NCBI GenBank assembly: GCA_949752795.1
Contig: CATKHW010000281.1
Span: forward strand, 372,001-436,000
Length of the DNA: 64,000 nt
Source: Hyperoodon ampullatus
Lineage: Eukaryota > Chordata > Mammalia > Artiodactyla > Ziphiidae
Direction of reading: 5' to 3'
Shown piece after piece: positions 1-12,775 of the stretch. The position numbers and the translations under genes are program-made. Under the pieces are notes generated by a model. That model did no database searches. It worked only from the letters and a program-made list of their open reading frames with translations, and was not told where the DNA came from. Position 1 is the first letter of the stretch. Each line of letters starts with the position of its first letter.

Positions 1-59
1 GGTACGTTGGAATCGCCTTTAAAGCACAGGAAGAGAGGCACAACTTCGACAATGATGCA
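1..59 (+). repeat. Satellite monomer, 3' remnant cut by window edge
   Basis: The last 59 bp of a monomer, up to the palindrome that begins at 60. The rest lies outside the window. Confidence 0.9.
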
Positions 60-1797
60 CTTGGCCAAATGGGGCGTATGCGTTTTCTCCTGAATATATT
101 CAGGAGAAAACGCATATGCCCTTTTTGGCCAAGCAAGCAAGCGGGAAATGCAAATCTGCACTACAAAGATGTATCACTTCCCACTGGTCAAAAGGGACAT
201 CCACAAAATGTGTAAAAACCAGAAAGGCAAGACAGGCCCTGGAGAACAGGGAGCCTAGTTATGCTGATGGGCGGGATGTAAATTGCCAACGGCCTCTCTG
301 GAGGAGTACATTGTGTTCCCTAAAACAAGTAAAGAACAGAGTTACAGAGCCAAGGGCACTTCCAGTCTAGGGAATATATCTGGGGAAAACTGAAAATCAA
401 TAAGACAGAGCCACCCCAAAATTTAGGGCTGCACTGCTTACAAGGACCTCAACTTGGGTACACCTTAAATATCCCAGGAAATATAAAAATGGTTCAAAAA
501 ATTGTGGTACTTACGTACGATGGAATATCCCTCAGCCATGAAATCAATGTCATAAGACCAGTAGCAGCAAAATGGGTGGATTCAGGTACGATGATTCTAA
601 GTGAAATAAGTCACAGAGAAAAAGAAACTTATCATAAGATATCACTTATGAAGATCCTGTAAACATGGCTACACTTGAACTGAGTTAGGAAAGAGAACAG
701 TGTCTCACATTTAGAAAACACTCTTATGCCTGCTTAAGGGGGAAGGAGAGGTGGGGTGATGCATAAAACCAGAGTTTGATATAAGCACAGGTACCGTTCC
801 AAAAACCAACTATGGAATAGACAAGACCTACACCTTCCTCAGTGAAAGGGACTCAAAACCCCATATTTCCCGAAGAGGAATATATCTGACTAGTAAGAAT
901 CTTAAAACCTATGTATTGATATGTCTCCGTAAGGGAATCAAGTGTGTCTAGACTGGCATAAACATGGCAGCGAGAATCAGCTCAAACCCACTATAAAAGG
1001 AATTTGGAAAGCAAAACAAAAAAACTGGTAAATTCTTTACTATTCCTTCAGGGCCTCTGATGAACCCTGGAATGACCCTATCTAAAATGACAGCTGGATG
1101 TGGCATAAGGCTGGACACTTGGGACTTAGAGGATTGGTGAGATTGGGTGAGCAAATGCAGACCCTTTAAAGCACAAATGCCTGGCACCCATTCCATGGGT
1201 CCCAACTCTCCAGGTTGAAGGGAATATTACTACAGATATAACATGTACGGCAAACCTAGAGAATGGACACATTGTGAATACGAAAGGTTTCTACATCTCA
1301 ACGAATAGTCCCTCTCCTGGTGCTCCGGTTTGACTTTCCATCTGCTTTACTATCAACATCCCAACTTGGAGAGACAGCCCCTTTAACCTCCTGGTTCGCA
1401 CAGGTTGCCAATTTGGCAGTGGATGAAAGGGAAGAGGGAGAACCAATGAGAGAGTAGCTGTTAGGCATTTGGACGGGCACATATCACTGTAATTTCCCGG
1501 CAGGAAGAAGAATTAACCAAAGTCTCAGCCCCCCACCGGGAACCAGTATAGGTCCTGAACCAAAATTTTGGACTTGCGGTCAGCTCACCTAAAATGAGTT
1601 GAAAAATGGAGCTCAGGGGCACAGCAATTCACAAACTGGCCGAGTAATAAAGGACACCTATCGTCCAAAAATCTGTTGAGGGAAGGCAACGAGGCAGACT
1701 TGAAAGCGAGGCAGAATAGCAGGAAACAGATTTCAAGAGGTACGTTGGAATTGCCTTTAAAGCACAGGAAGAGGGGCACAACTTCGACAATGATGCA
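60..1797 (+). repeat. Satellite monomer M1 (1,738 bp)
   Basis: I set monomer starts at the palindrome (here 60-133, 34 of 37 arm pairs matching). The left arm has the 'aaatgggg' variant and the right arm 'catatgcc', followed by 'gggaaatgc'. The same combination appears in M7 and in the last partial monomer at 63820, so these belong to one subfamily. The L1-derived half runs from the right arm to the A-rich stretch near 1025; the unknown half runs from there to 1797. Confidence 0.9.
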
Positions 1798-1871
1798 CTT
1801 GGCCAAAAAGGGCGTATGCGTTTTCTCCTGAATATATTCAGGAGAAAACGCATACGCCCTTTTTGGCCAAG
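1798..1871. repeat. 74-bp perfect palindrome (monomer M2)
   Basis: Two 37-bp arms meet with no spacer at 'tgaata/tattca' (dyad 1834/1835). The outer ends are 'cttggccaaaaag' and 'ctttttggccaag'. All 37 pairs are complementary. The right arm continues into L1 ORF2-like sequence, so the left arm looks like an inverted copy of the L1 edge. Confidence 0.95.
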
Positions 1872-3536
1872 CAAGCAAGCGGGCAATGCAAATCTGCACT
1901 ACAAAGAAGTATCACTTCCCACCAGTCAAAAGGGACATCCACAAAATGTGTAAAAACCGGAAAGGCAAGACAGGCCCTGGAGAACAGGGAGCCTTGTTAT
2001 GCTGATGGGCGGGATGTAAATTGCCAACTGCCTCCCTGGAGGAGTGCATTGTGTTCCCTAAAACAAGTAAACAACAGAGCTACAGAGCCAAGGGTACTTC
2101 CAGTCTACGGAATATACCTTGGGAAAACTGAAAATCAAAAAGACACAGCCAGCCCAAAATTTAGGGCTGCACTGCTTACAAGGACCTCAACTTGGGTACA
2201 CCTTAAATATCCCAGGAAATATAAAAATGGTTCAAAAAATTGTGGTACTTACGTACGATGGAATATCCCTCAGCCATGAAATCAATGTCATAAGACCAGT
2301 AGCAGCAAAATGGGTGGATTCAGGTACGATGATTCTAAGTGAAATAAGTCACACAGAAAAAGAAACTTATCATAAGATATCACTTATGAAGATCCTGTAA
2401 ACATGGCTACACTTGAACTGAGTTAGGACAGAGAACAGTGTCTCACATTTAGAAAACACTCTTATGCCTGCTTAAGGGGGAAGGAGAGGTGGGGTGATGC
2501 ATAAAACCAGAGTTTGATATAAGCACAGGTACCATTCCAAAAACCAACTATGGAATAGACAAGACCTACACCTTCCTCAGTGAAAGGGACTCAAAACCCC
2601 ATATTTCCCGCAGAGGAATATATTTGACTACTAAGAATCTTAAAACCTATGTATTGATATGTCTCCGTAAGGGAATCAAGTGTGTCTAGACTGGCATAAA
2701 CATGGCAGCGAGAATCAGCTCAAACCCACTATAAAAAGGAATTTCAAAAAGAAAACAAAAAAACTGGGAAATTCTTTACAATTCCTTCAGGGTCTCTGAT
2801 GAAACCTGGAATGACCCTATCTAAAACGACAGCTGGATGTGGCATAAGGCTGGACACTTGGGACTGAGAGGATTGGTGAGATTGGGTGAACAAATGCAGA
2901 CCCTTTAAAGCAATAATGCATGGCACCCATTCCATGGGTCCCAACTCTCCAGGTTGAAGGGAATATTACTACAGTTATAACATGTACGGGAAACCTAGAG
3001 AACGGACACACTGTGAATACGAAAGGTTTCTAAAACTCAACGAATAGTCTCTCTCCTGGTGCTCCGGTTTGACTTTCCATCTGCTTTACTATCAACCTCC
3101 CAACTTGGAGAGACAGCCCCTTTAACCTCCTGGTTCGCACAGGTTGCCAATTTGGCAGAGGATGAAAGGGAAGAGGGAGAACCAATGAGAGAGTAGCTGA
3201 TAGGCATTTGGACGGGCACATATCACTGTAATTTCCCGGCAGGAAGAAGAATTAATCAAAGTCTGAGCCCACCACCGGGAACCAGTATAGGTCCTGAACC
3301 AAAATTTTGGACTTGCGGTCAGCTCACCAAAAACGAGTTGAAAAATGGAGCTCAGGGTCACAGCAATTCACAAACTGGCCGAGTAATAAAGGACAACTAT
3401 CGTCCAAAAATCTGTTCAGGGAAGGCAACGAGGCGGACTTGAAAGCGAGGCAGAATAGCAGGAATCAGATTTCAAGAAGTACGTTCGAATCGCCTTTAAA
3501 GCACAGGAAGAGGGGCACAACTTCGACAATGATGCA
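1798..3536 (+). repeat. Satellite monomer M2 (1,739 bp)
   Basis: Begins with a perfect 74-bp palindrome at 1798-1871. Otherwise a typical unit: L1 ORF2 end and 3' UTR part to about 2765, then the non-L1 half. Confidence 0.9.
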
Positions 3537-4497
3537 CTTGGCCAAAAAGGGCGTATGCGTTTCCCCCTGAATATATTCAGGAGAAAACTCATACGCCCTT
3601 TTTGGCCAAGCAAGCAAGCGGGCAATGCAAATCTGCACTACAAAGAAGTATCACTTCCCACCGGTCAAAAGGGACATCCACAAAATGTGTAAAACCAGAA
3701 AGGCAAGACAGGCCCTGGAGAACAGGGAGCCTTGTTATGGTGATGGGCGGGATGCAAATTGCCAACTGCCTCTCTGGAGGAGTACACTGTGTTCCCTAAA
3801 ACAAGTAAAGAACAGAGTTACAGAGCCAAGGGCACTTCCAGTCTAGGGAATAATCCTTAGGAAAACTGAAGATCAATAAGACAGAGCCACCCCAAAATTT
3901 AGGGCTGCACTGCTTACAAGGACCTCAACTTGGGTACACCTTAAATATCCCAGGAAATATAAAAATGGTTCAAAAAATTGTGGTACTTACGTACGATGGA
4001 ATATCCCTCAGCCATGAAATCAATGTCATAAGGCCAGTAGCAGCAAAATGGGTGGATTCAGGTACGATGATTCTAAGTGAAATAAGTCACAGAGAAAAAG
4101 AAACTTATCATAAGATATCACTTATGAAGATCCTGTAAACATGGCTACACTTGAACTGAGTTAGGAAAGAGAACAGTGTCTCACATTTAGAAAACACTCT
4201 TATGCCTGTTTAAGGGGGAAGGAGAGGTGGGGTGATGCATAAAACCAGAGTTTGATATAAGCACAGGTACCATTCCAAAAACCAACTATGGAATAGACAA
4301 GACCTACACCTTCCTCAGTGAAAGGGACTCAAAACCCCATATTTCCCGCAGAGGAATATATCTGACTAGTAAGAATCTTAAAACCTATGTATTGATATGT
4401 CTCCGTAAGGGAATCAAGTGTGTCTAGACTGGCATAAACATGGCAGCGAGAATCAGCTCAAACCCACTATAAAAAGGAATTTCAAAAACAAAACAAA

Positions 4498-4687
4498 GGG
4501 CCTCCCTGGTGGCGCAGTGGTTGAGAGTCCGCCTGCTGATGCAGGGGATACGGGTTCGTGCCCCGGTCTGGGAGGATCCCATATGCCGCGGAGCGGCTGG
4601 GCCCGTGAGCCATGGCCGCTGAGCCTGCGCATCCAGAGCCTGTGCTCCGCAACGGGAGAGGCCACAACAGTGAGAGGCCTGCGTACC

Positions 4688-4750
<63 letters not shown>
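4498..4750 (+). mobile_element. tRNA-derived SINE, CHR-type of cetaceans
   Basis: The body (4498-4689) opens with 'gggcctccctggtggcgcag' and has a tRNA-like head with RNA polymerase III A and B boxes. The tail is an unbroken run of 61 A (4690-4750). It is absent at the same spot in every other monomer, which read 'caaaacaaaaaaactggg' there, so the empty site is known. The target duplication lies in A-rich sequence and cannot be placed exactly (about 'aaaacaaa'). A pure long A tail points to a young insertion. Family name is from recognition of the sequence. Confidence 0.93.
4510..4563 (+). promoter_or_regulatory. Internal Pol III promoter of the SINE
   Basis: The A box 'tggcgcagtgg' is at 4510-4520 and the B box 'ggttcgtgccc' at 4553-4563. 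Both fit the tRNA-gene consensus well (the B box has t for a at one position). Spacing is as in tRNA genes. Whether it is active within heterochromatin cannot be told. Confidence 0.75.
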
Positions 4751-4751
<1 letters not shown>

Positions 4752-5530
4752 AAAAAAACTGGGAAATTCTTTACAATTCCTTCAGGGTCTCTGATGAAAC
4801 CTGGAATGACCCTATCTACAACGACAGCTGGATGTGGCATAAGGCTGGACACTTGGGACTGAGAGGATTGGTGAGATTGGGTGAGCAAATGCAGACCCTT
4901 TAAAGCACAAATTCCTGGCAAACATTCCACGGGTCCCATCTCTCCATGTTGAAGGGAATATTACTACAGCTATAACATGTACGGGAAACCTAGAGGACGG
5001 ACACACTGTGAATACGAAAGGTTTCTAAAACTCAACGAATAGTCCCTCTCCTGGTGCTGTGGTTTGACTTTCCATCTGCTTTACTATCAACCTCCCAACT
5101 TGGAGAGACAGCCCCTTTAACCTCCTCGTTTGCACAGGTTGCCAATTTGGCAGAGGATGAAAGGGAAGAGGGAGAACCAATGAGAGAGTAGCTGTTAGGC
5201 ATTTGGACGGGCATATATCAGTGTAATTTCCCAGCAAGAAGAAGAATTAACCAAAGTCTCAGCCACCCACCGGGAACCAGTATAGGTCCTAAACCAAAAT
5301 TTTGGACTTGCGGTCAGCTCACCAAAAACGAGTTGAAAAATGGAGCTCAGGGTCACAGCAATTCACAAACTGGCCGAGTAATAAAGGACAACTATCGTCC
5401 AAAAATCTGTTGAGGGAAGGCAACGAGGCGGACTTGAAAGCAAGCAGAATAGCAGGAAACAGATTTCAAGAGGTACGTTGGAATCGCCTTTAAAGCACAG
5501 GAAAAGGGGCACAACTTCGACAATGATGCA

Positions 5531-7268
5531 CTTGGCCAAAATGGGCGTATGCGTTTTCTCCTGAATATATTCAGGAGAAAACGCATACGCCCTTTTTGGC
5601 CAAGCAAGCAAGCGGGCAATGCGAATCTGCACTACAAAGAAGTATAACTTCCCACCGGTCAAAAGGGACATCCACAAAATGTGTAAAAACCAGAAAGGCA
5701 AGACAGGCCCTGGAGAACAGGGAGCCTTGTTATGCTGATGGGAGGGATGTAAATTGCCAACTGCCTCTCTGGAGGAGTGCAATGTGTTCCCTAAAACAAG
5801 TAAAGAACAGAGCATCATAGACAAGGGCACTTCCAGTCTAGGGAATATTCCTTGGGAAAACTGAAAATCAATAAGACAGAGCCACCCGAAAATTTAGGTC
5901 TGCACTGCTTACAAGGACCTCAACTTGTGTACGCCTTAAATATCCCGGGTAATATAAAAATGGTTCAAAGAATTGTGGTACTTACGTACGATGGAATATC
6001 CCTCAGCCATGAAATCAATGTCATAAGACCAGTAGCAGCAAAATGGGTGGATTCAGGTACGATGATTCTAAGTGAAATAAGTCACAGAGAAAAAGAAACT
6101 TATCATAAGATATCACTTATGAAGATCCTGTAAACATGGCTACACTTGAACTGAGTTAGGAAAGAGAACAGTGTCTCACATTTAGAAAACACTCTTATGC
6201 CTGCTTAAGGGGGAAGGAGAGGTGGGGTGATGCATAAAACCAGAGTTTGATATAAGCACAGGTACCGTTCCAAAAACCAACTATGGAATAGACAAGACCT
6301 ACACCTTCCTCAGTGAAAGGGACTCAAAACCCCATATTTCCCGCAGAGGAATATATCTGACTAGTAAGAATCTTAAAACCTATGTATTGATATGTCTCCA
6401 TAAGGGAATCAAGTGTGTCTAGACTGGCATAAACATGGCAGCGAGAATCAGCTCAAACCCACTATAAAAAGGAATTTCAAAAACAAAACAAAAAACTGGG
6501 AAATTCTTTACAATTCCTTCAGGGTCTCTGATGAAACCTGGAATGACCCTATCTACAACGACAGCTTGATGTGGCATAAGGCTGGACACTTGGGACTGAG
6601 AGGATTGGTGAGATTGGGTGAGCAAATGCAGACCCTTTAAAGCAATAATGCATGGCACCCATTCCATGGGTCCCAACCCTCCAGGTTGAAGGGAATATTA
6701 CTACAGTTATAACATGTACGGGAAACCTATAGAACGGAAACACTGTGAATACGAAAGGTTTCTAAAACTCAACGAATAGTCCCTCTCCTGGTGCTCCGGT
6801 TTGACTTTCCATCTGCTTTACTATCAACCTCCCAACTTGGAGAGACAGCCCCTTTAACCTCCTGGTTCGCACAGGTTGCCAATTTGGCAGAGGATGAAAG
6901 GGAAGAGGGAGAACCAATGAGAGAGTAGCTGTTAGGAATTTGGACGGGCACATGTCACTGTAATTTCCCGGCAGGAAGAATAATTAACCAAAATCTCAGC
7001 CACCCACCGGGAACCAGTATAGGTCCTGAACCAAAATTTTTGACTTGCGGTCAGCTCAACAAAAACGAGTTGAAAAATGGTGCTCAGGGGCACAGCAATT
7101 CACAAACTGGCCGAGATATAAAGGACAACTATCGTCCAAAAATCTGTTGAGCATAGGCAACGAGGCAGACTTGAAAGCGAGGCAGAATAGCAGGAAACAG
7201 ATTTCAAGTTGTACGTTGGAATCGCCTTTAAAGCACAGGAAGAGGGGCACCACTTCGAAAATGATGCC
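5531..7268 (+). repeat. Satellite monomer M4 (1,738 bp)
   Basis: The palindrome at 5531-5604 matches at 36 of 37 pairs. Otherwise typical. Confidence 0.9.
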
Positions 7269-9007
7269 CTTGGCCAAATGGGGCGTATGCGTTTTCTCCT
7301 GAATATATTCAGGAGAAAACGCATACGCCCTTTTTGGCCAAGCAAGGAAGCGGGAAATGCAAATCTGCACTACAAAGAAGTATCACTTCCCACCGGTCAA
7401 AAGGGACATCCACAAAATGTGTAAAAACCAGAAAGGCAAGACAGGCCCTGGAGAACAGGGAGACTAGTTATGCTGATGGGTGGGATGTAAATTGCCAACT
7501 GCCTCTCTGGAGGAGTACATTGTGTTCCCTAAAACAAGTAAAGAACAGAGCTACAGAGCCAAGGGCACTTCCAGTCTAGGGAATATACCTGGGGAAAACT
7601 GAAAATCAATAAGACAGAGCTACCCCAAAATTTAGGGCTGCACTGCTTACAAGGACCTCAACTTGGGTACACCTTAAATATCCCAGGAAATATAAAAATG
7701 GTTCAAAAAATTGTGGTACTTATGAACGATGGAATTTTCCTCAGCCATGAAATCAATGTCATAAGACCAGTAGCAGCAAAATGGGTGGATTCAGGTACGA
7801 TGATTCTAAGTGAAATAAGTCACACAGAAAAAGAAACTTATCATAAGATATCACTTATGAAGATCCTGTAAACATGGCTACACTTGAACTGAGTTAGGAA
7901 AGAGAACAGTGTCTCACATTTAGAAAACACCCTTATGCCTGCTTAAGGGAGAAGGAGAGGTGGGGTGATGCATAAAACCAGAGTTTGATATAAGCACAGG
8001 TACCGTTCCAAAAACCAACTATGGAATAGACAAGACCTACACCTTCCTCAGTGAAAGGGACTCAGAACCCCATATTTCCCGCAGAGGAATATATCTGACT
8101 AGTAAGAATCTTAAAACCTATGTATTGATATGTCTCCGTAAGGGAATCAAGTGTGTCTAGACTGGCATAAACATGGCAGCGAGAATCAGCTCAAACCCAC
8201 TATAAAAAGGAATTTCAAAAACAAAACAAAAAAACTGGGAAATTCTTTACAATTCCTTCAGGGTCTCTGATGAAACCTGGAATGACCCTATCTACAACGA
8301 CAGCTGGATGTGGCAGAAGGCTGGACACTTGGGACAGAGAGATTTGGTGAGATTGGGTGAGCAAATGCAGACCCTTTAAAGCACAAATGCCTGGCACCCA
8401 TTCCGTTGGTCCCAACTCTCCAGGTTGAAGGGAATATTACTACAGGTATAACATGTACGGGAAACCTAGAGAACGGACACACTGTGAATACGAAAGGTTT
8501 CTAAAACTCAACGAATAGTCCCTCTCCTGGTGCTCCGGTTTGACTTTCCATCTGCTTTACTATCAACCTCCCAAATTGGGGAGACAGCCCCTTTAACCTC
8601 CTGGTTCACACAGGTTGCCAATTTGGCAGAGGATGAAAGGAAAGAGGGAGAACCAATGAGAGAGTAGCTGTTAGGCATTTGGACGGGCACATATCACTCT
8701 AATTTCCCGGCAGGGAGAAGAATTAACCAAAGTCTCAGCCACCCACTGGGAAACAGTATAGTTGCTGAATCAAAATTTTGGACTTGCGGTCAGCTCACCA
8801 AAAACGAGTTGAAAAATGGAGCTCAGGGGCACAGCATTTCACAAACTGGCCGAGTAATAAAGGACAACTATCGTCCAAAAATCTGTTGAGGGAAGGCAAC
8901 CAGGCGGACTTGAAAGCGAGGCAGAATAGCAGGAAACAGATTTCAAGAGGTACGTTGGAATCGCCTTTAAAGCACAGGAAGAGGGGCACAACTTCGACAA
9001 TGATGCA
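7269..9007 (+). repeat. Satellite monomer M5 (1,739 bp)
   Basis: The palindrome at 7269-7342 has two mismatches. Its left arm carries the 'aaatgggg' variant of the M1/M7 subfamily but its right arm is the standard one, so it looks like a recombinant of two subfamilies across the dyad. Confidence 0.9.
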
Positions 9008-10744
9008 CTTGGCCAAACAGGGTGTGTGCGTTTTCTCCTGAATATATTCAGGAGAAAACGCATACTCCCTTTTTGGCCAAGCAAGCAAGCGGTCAATGCA
9101 AATCTGCATTACAAAGAAGTATCACTTCCCACCAGTCAAAACGGACATCCACACAATGTATAAAAACCAGAAAGGCAAGACAGGCCCTGGAGAACAGGGA
9201 GCCTTGTTATGCTGATGGGCGGGATGTAAATTGCCAACTGCCTCTCTGGAGGAGTGCATTGTGTTCCCTAAAACAAGTAAACAACAGAGCTACAGAGCCA
9301 AGGGCACTTCCAGTCTAGATAATATACCTTGGGAAAACTGAAAATCAATAAGACAGAGCCACCCCAAAATTTAGGGCTGCACTGCTTACAAGGACCTCAA
9401 CTTGGGTACACCTTAAATATCCCAGGAAATATAAAAATGGTTCAAAAAATTGTGGTACTTACGTACGATGGAATATCCCTCAGCCATGAAATCAATGTCA
9501 TAAGACCAGTAGCAGCAAAATGGGTGGATTCAGGTACGATGATTCTAAGTGAAATAAGTCACATAGAAAAGAAACTTATCATAAGATATCACTTATGAAG
9601 ATCCTGTAAACATGGCTACACTTGAACTGAGTTAGGAAAGAGAACAGTGTCTCACATTTAGAAAACACTCTTATGCCTGCTTAAGGGGGAAGGAGAGGTG
9701 GGGTGATGCATAAAACCAGAGTTTGATATAAGCACAGGTACCGTTCCAAAAACCAACTATGGAATAGACAAGACCTACACCTTCCTCAGTGAAAGTGTCT
9801 CAAAACCCCATATTTCCCACAGAGGAATATATCTGACTAGTAAGAATCTTAAAACCTATGTATTGATATGTCTCCGTAAGGGAATCAAGTGTGTCTAGAC
9901 TGGCATAAACATGGCAGCGAGAATCAGCTCAAACCCACTATAAAAAGAATTTCAAAAACAAAACAAAAAAAACAGGGAAATTCTTTACAATTCCTTCCGG
10001 GTACCTTATGAAACCTGGAATGACCCTATCTACAACGACAGCTGGATGTGGCATAAGGAGGGACACTTGGGACTGAGACGATTGGTGAGATTGGGTGAGC
10101 AAATGCAGACCCTTTAAATCACAAATGCCTGGCACCCATTCCGTGGGTCCCAACTCTCCAGGTTGAAGGGAATATTACTACAGCTATAACATGTACGGGA
10201 AACCTAGAGAACGGACACACTGTGAATACGAAAGGTTTCTAAAACTCAACGAATAGTCCCTCCCCTGGTGCTCCGTTTTGACTTTCCATCTGCTTTACTA
10301 TCAATCTCCCAACTTGGAGAGACAGCCCCTTTAAGCTCCTGGTTCGCACAGGTTGCCAATTTGGCAGAGGATGAAAGGGAAGAGGGAGAAACAATGAGAG
10401 AATAGCTGTTAGGCATTTGGTCGGGCAAATATCACTCTAACTTCCGGCAGGAAGAAGAATTAATCAAAGTCTCAGCCCGCAACCGGGAACCAGCATAGGT
10501 CCTGAACCAAAATTTTGGACTTGCGGTCAGCTCACCAAAAACGAGTTGAAAAATGGAGCTCAGGGGCACAGCAATTCAGAAACTGGACAAGTAATAAAGG
10601 ACAACTATCGTCCAAAAATCTGTTGCGGGAAGGCAACGAGGCGGACTTGAAAGCGAGGCAGAATATCAGGAAACGGATTTCAAGAGGTATGTTGGAATCG
10701 CCTTTAAAGCACAGGAAGAGGGGCACAACTTCGACAATGATGCA
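9008..10744 (+). repeat. Satellite monomer M6 (1,737 bp)
   Basis: The palindrome at 9008-9081 has three mismatched pairs. At one pair both partners have changed to t, so pairing is lost. Otherwise typical. Confidence 0.9.
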
Positions 10745-12183
10745 CTTGGCCAAATGGGGCGTATGCGTTTTCTCCTGAATATATTCAGGAGAAAACGCAT
10801 ATGCCCTTTTTGGCCAAGCAAGCAAGCGGGAAATGCAAATCTGCACTACAAAGAAGTATCACTTCCCACTGGTCAAAAGGGACATCCACAAAATGTGTAA
10901 AAACCAGAAAGGCAAGACAGGCCCTGGAGAACAGGGAGCCTAGTTATGCTGATGGGCGGGATGTAAATTGCCAACTGCCTCTCTGGAGCAGTACATTGTG
11001 TTCCCTAAAAGAAGTAAAGAACAGAGCTACAGAGCCAAGGGCACTTCCAATCTAGGTAATATACCTGGGGAAAACTGAAAATCAATAAGACAGAGCCACC
11101 CCAAAATTTAGGGCTGCACTGCTTACAAGGACCTCAACTTGGGTACACCTTAAATATCCCAGGAAATATAAAAATGGTTCAAAAAATTGTGGTACTTATG
11201 TACGATGGAATATCCCTCAGCTATGAAATCAATGTCATAAGACCAGTAGCAGCAAAATGGGTGGATTCAGGTACGATGATTCTAAGTGAAATAAGTCACA
11301 CAGAAAAATAAACTTATCATAAGATATCAGTTATGAAGATCCTGTAAACATGGCTACACTTGAACTGAGTTAGGAAAGAGAACAGTGTCTCACATTTAGA
11401 AAACACTCTTATGCCTGCTTAAGGGGGAAGGAGAGGTGGGGTGATGCATAAAACCAGAGTGTCATATAAGCACCGGTACCATTCCAAAAACCAAATATGG
11501 AATAGACAAGACCTACACCTTCCTCAGTGAAAGGGACTCAAAACCCCATATTTCCCACAGAGGAATATATCTGACTAGTAAGAATCTTAAAACCTATGTA
11601 TTGATATGTCTCCATAAGGGAATCAAGTGTGTCTAGACTGGCATAAACATGGAAGCGAGAATCAACTCAAACCCACTATAAAAAGGAATTTCAAAAACAA
11701 AACAAAAAAACTGGGAAATTCTTTAAAATTCCTTACGGGTCCCTGATGAAACCTGGAATGACCCTATCTACAATGACAGCTGGATGTGGCATAAGGAGGG
11801 ACACTTGGGACTGAGACGATTGGTGAGATTCGGTGAGCAAATGCAGACCCTTTAAAGCAATAATGCATGGCACCCATTCCATGGGTCCCAACTCTCCAGG
11901 TTGAAAGGAATATTACTACAGCTATAACATGTACGGGAAACCTAGAGAACGGAAACACTGTGAATATGAAAGGTTTCTAAAACTCAACGAATAGTCCCTC
12001 TCCTCGTGCTCCGGTTTGACTTTCCATCTGCTTTATATTCAATCTCCCAACTTGGAGAGACAGCCCCTTTAAGCTCCTGGTTCGCACAGGTTGCCAATTT
12101 GGCAGAGGATGAAAGGGAAGAGGGAGAACCAATGAGAGAGTAGCTGTTAGGCATTTGGACGGGCACATATCACTCTAACTTCC
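10745..12183 (+). repeat. Satellite monomer M7, truncated at array edge
   Basis: Starts with the M1-type palindrome (10745-10818) and runs about 1,440 bp. It breaks off in the non-L1 half after 'cactctaacttccc', where the paralogous element at 12184 begins. The missing ~300 bp is not found downstream. Confidence 0.88.
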
Positions 12184-12775
12184 CAGGCCAGCTGCTGTTG
12201 AACTTATCCCAACCTTCCCAGGTAAAACACCTGAATATGTACAAGGGCTTGAAAGCCTAGAGCAAGGGCCGTGGAGGCACACCAGCGACAGCACGCAGGC
12301 CAACTTGGTGCCTGCAGGCCATCCAGGAAGGTCCTGGCTCTGGGCGCTCTTCTGGAAGCTTTCCATTGCCCTGCCTGAGATACCCCTCCTGTCCCGGCCC
12401 CCACTGCTTTTTTCCTTCCTCACCTCTGCCCAGAGAGAAATTCCAGCGGAAGGAATGGGTGACACATCCTCTTCGTTACAGGTGGCAGCCTTGCAACTCC
12501 TGCAGAAAGTCCAGCAGAGACCCACTCACACCGGGCCACCCACAAAGCTGTGGCCCCTCACTCCCTCCCACCAGCACAGCCCCGAGACTGCTGACGGGGC
12601 AGAGAATATGGATTCAGGCACAGCTTCAGGGGCTATTGCTGCCTGCAGCGCCGTTTATATTGACCTCAACCCAGGCACACCATGGGAGGGCCGGCTGGCA
12701 GGGTCAGGCTACGCTGGCCAGCTAATCCTCAGCCCTCAGGGAATCACATTGTTGAAAATGGACCTCGCTAAGGCA
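12184..12775. repeat. Unrecognised ~600-bp element, copy A
   Basis: GC-richer than the satellite and clearly related along its length to 14905-15505. Shared blocks include 'ggtaaaacacctgaatatg', 'cacaccagcgacagcac', 'gagatacccct' and 'cctcaacccaggcacacc'. I do not recognise it. A plus-strand frame is open over 12305-12781 and a minus-strand frame over 12175-12525, but copy B is broken in the equivalent frames, so there is no support for a protein. It could be an LTR or a piece of a duplicated gene. It abuts the satellite edge directly. Confidence 0.6.

Larger units (their letters stand above)
3537..5530 (+). repeat. Satellite monomer M3, interrupted by a SINE (1,994 bp)
   Basis: A typical unit enlarged by about 255 bp because a tRNA-derived SINE sits in its L1 A-rich tail (4498-4750). 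Its palindrome (3537-3610) has three mismatched pairs: two from 'ttccccctg' in the left arm and one from 'aaaactcat' in the right. Confidence 0.92.
1..12183 (+). repeat. Homogeneous L1-derived satellite array, left block
   Basis: Head-to-tail copies of a ~1,739-bp unit, all in one orientation. Spacing between equivalent palindromes is 1738, 1739, 1994 (SINE inside), 1738, 1739 and 1737 bp. Copies differ by scattered substitutions and rare 1-bp indels. The array stops inside a monomer near 12183, where the motif 'cactctaacttccc' runs into unrelated sequence. Size, L1 content and the cetacean-type SINE suggest the common cetacean satellite, known to form C-band heterochromatin; this is recalled knowledge, not a search result. 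Short open frames recur in every copy but are by-products of the repetition. Confidence 0.93.

Noticed and set aside
4498..4600. A real tRNA gene at the SINE head
   Set aside because: A and B boxes are present, but no full cloverleaf or discriminator is seen, and the sequence continues into the SINE body and A tail.
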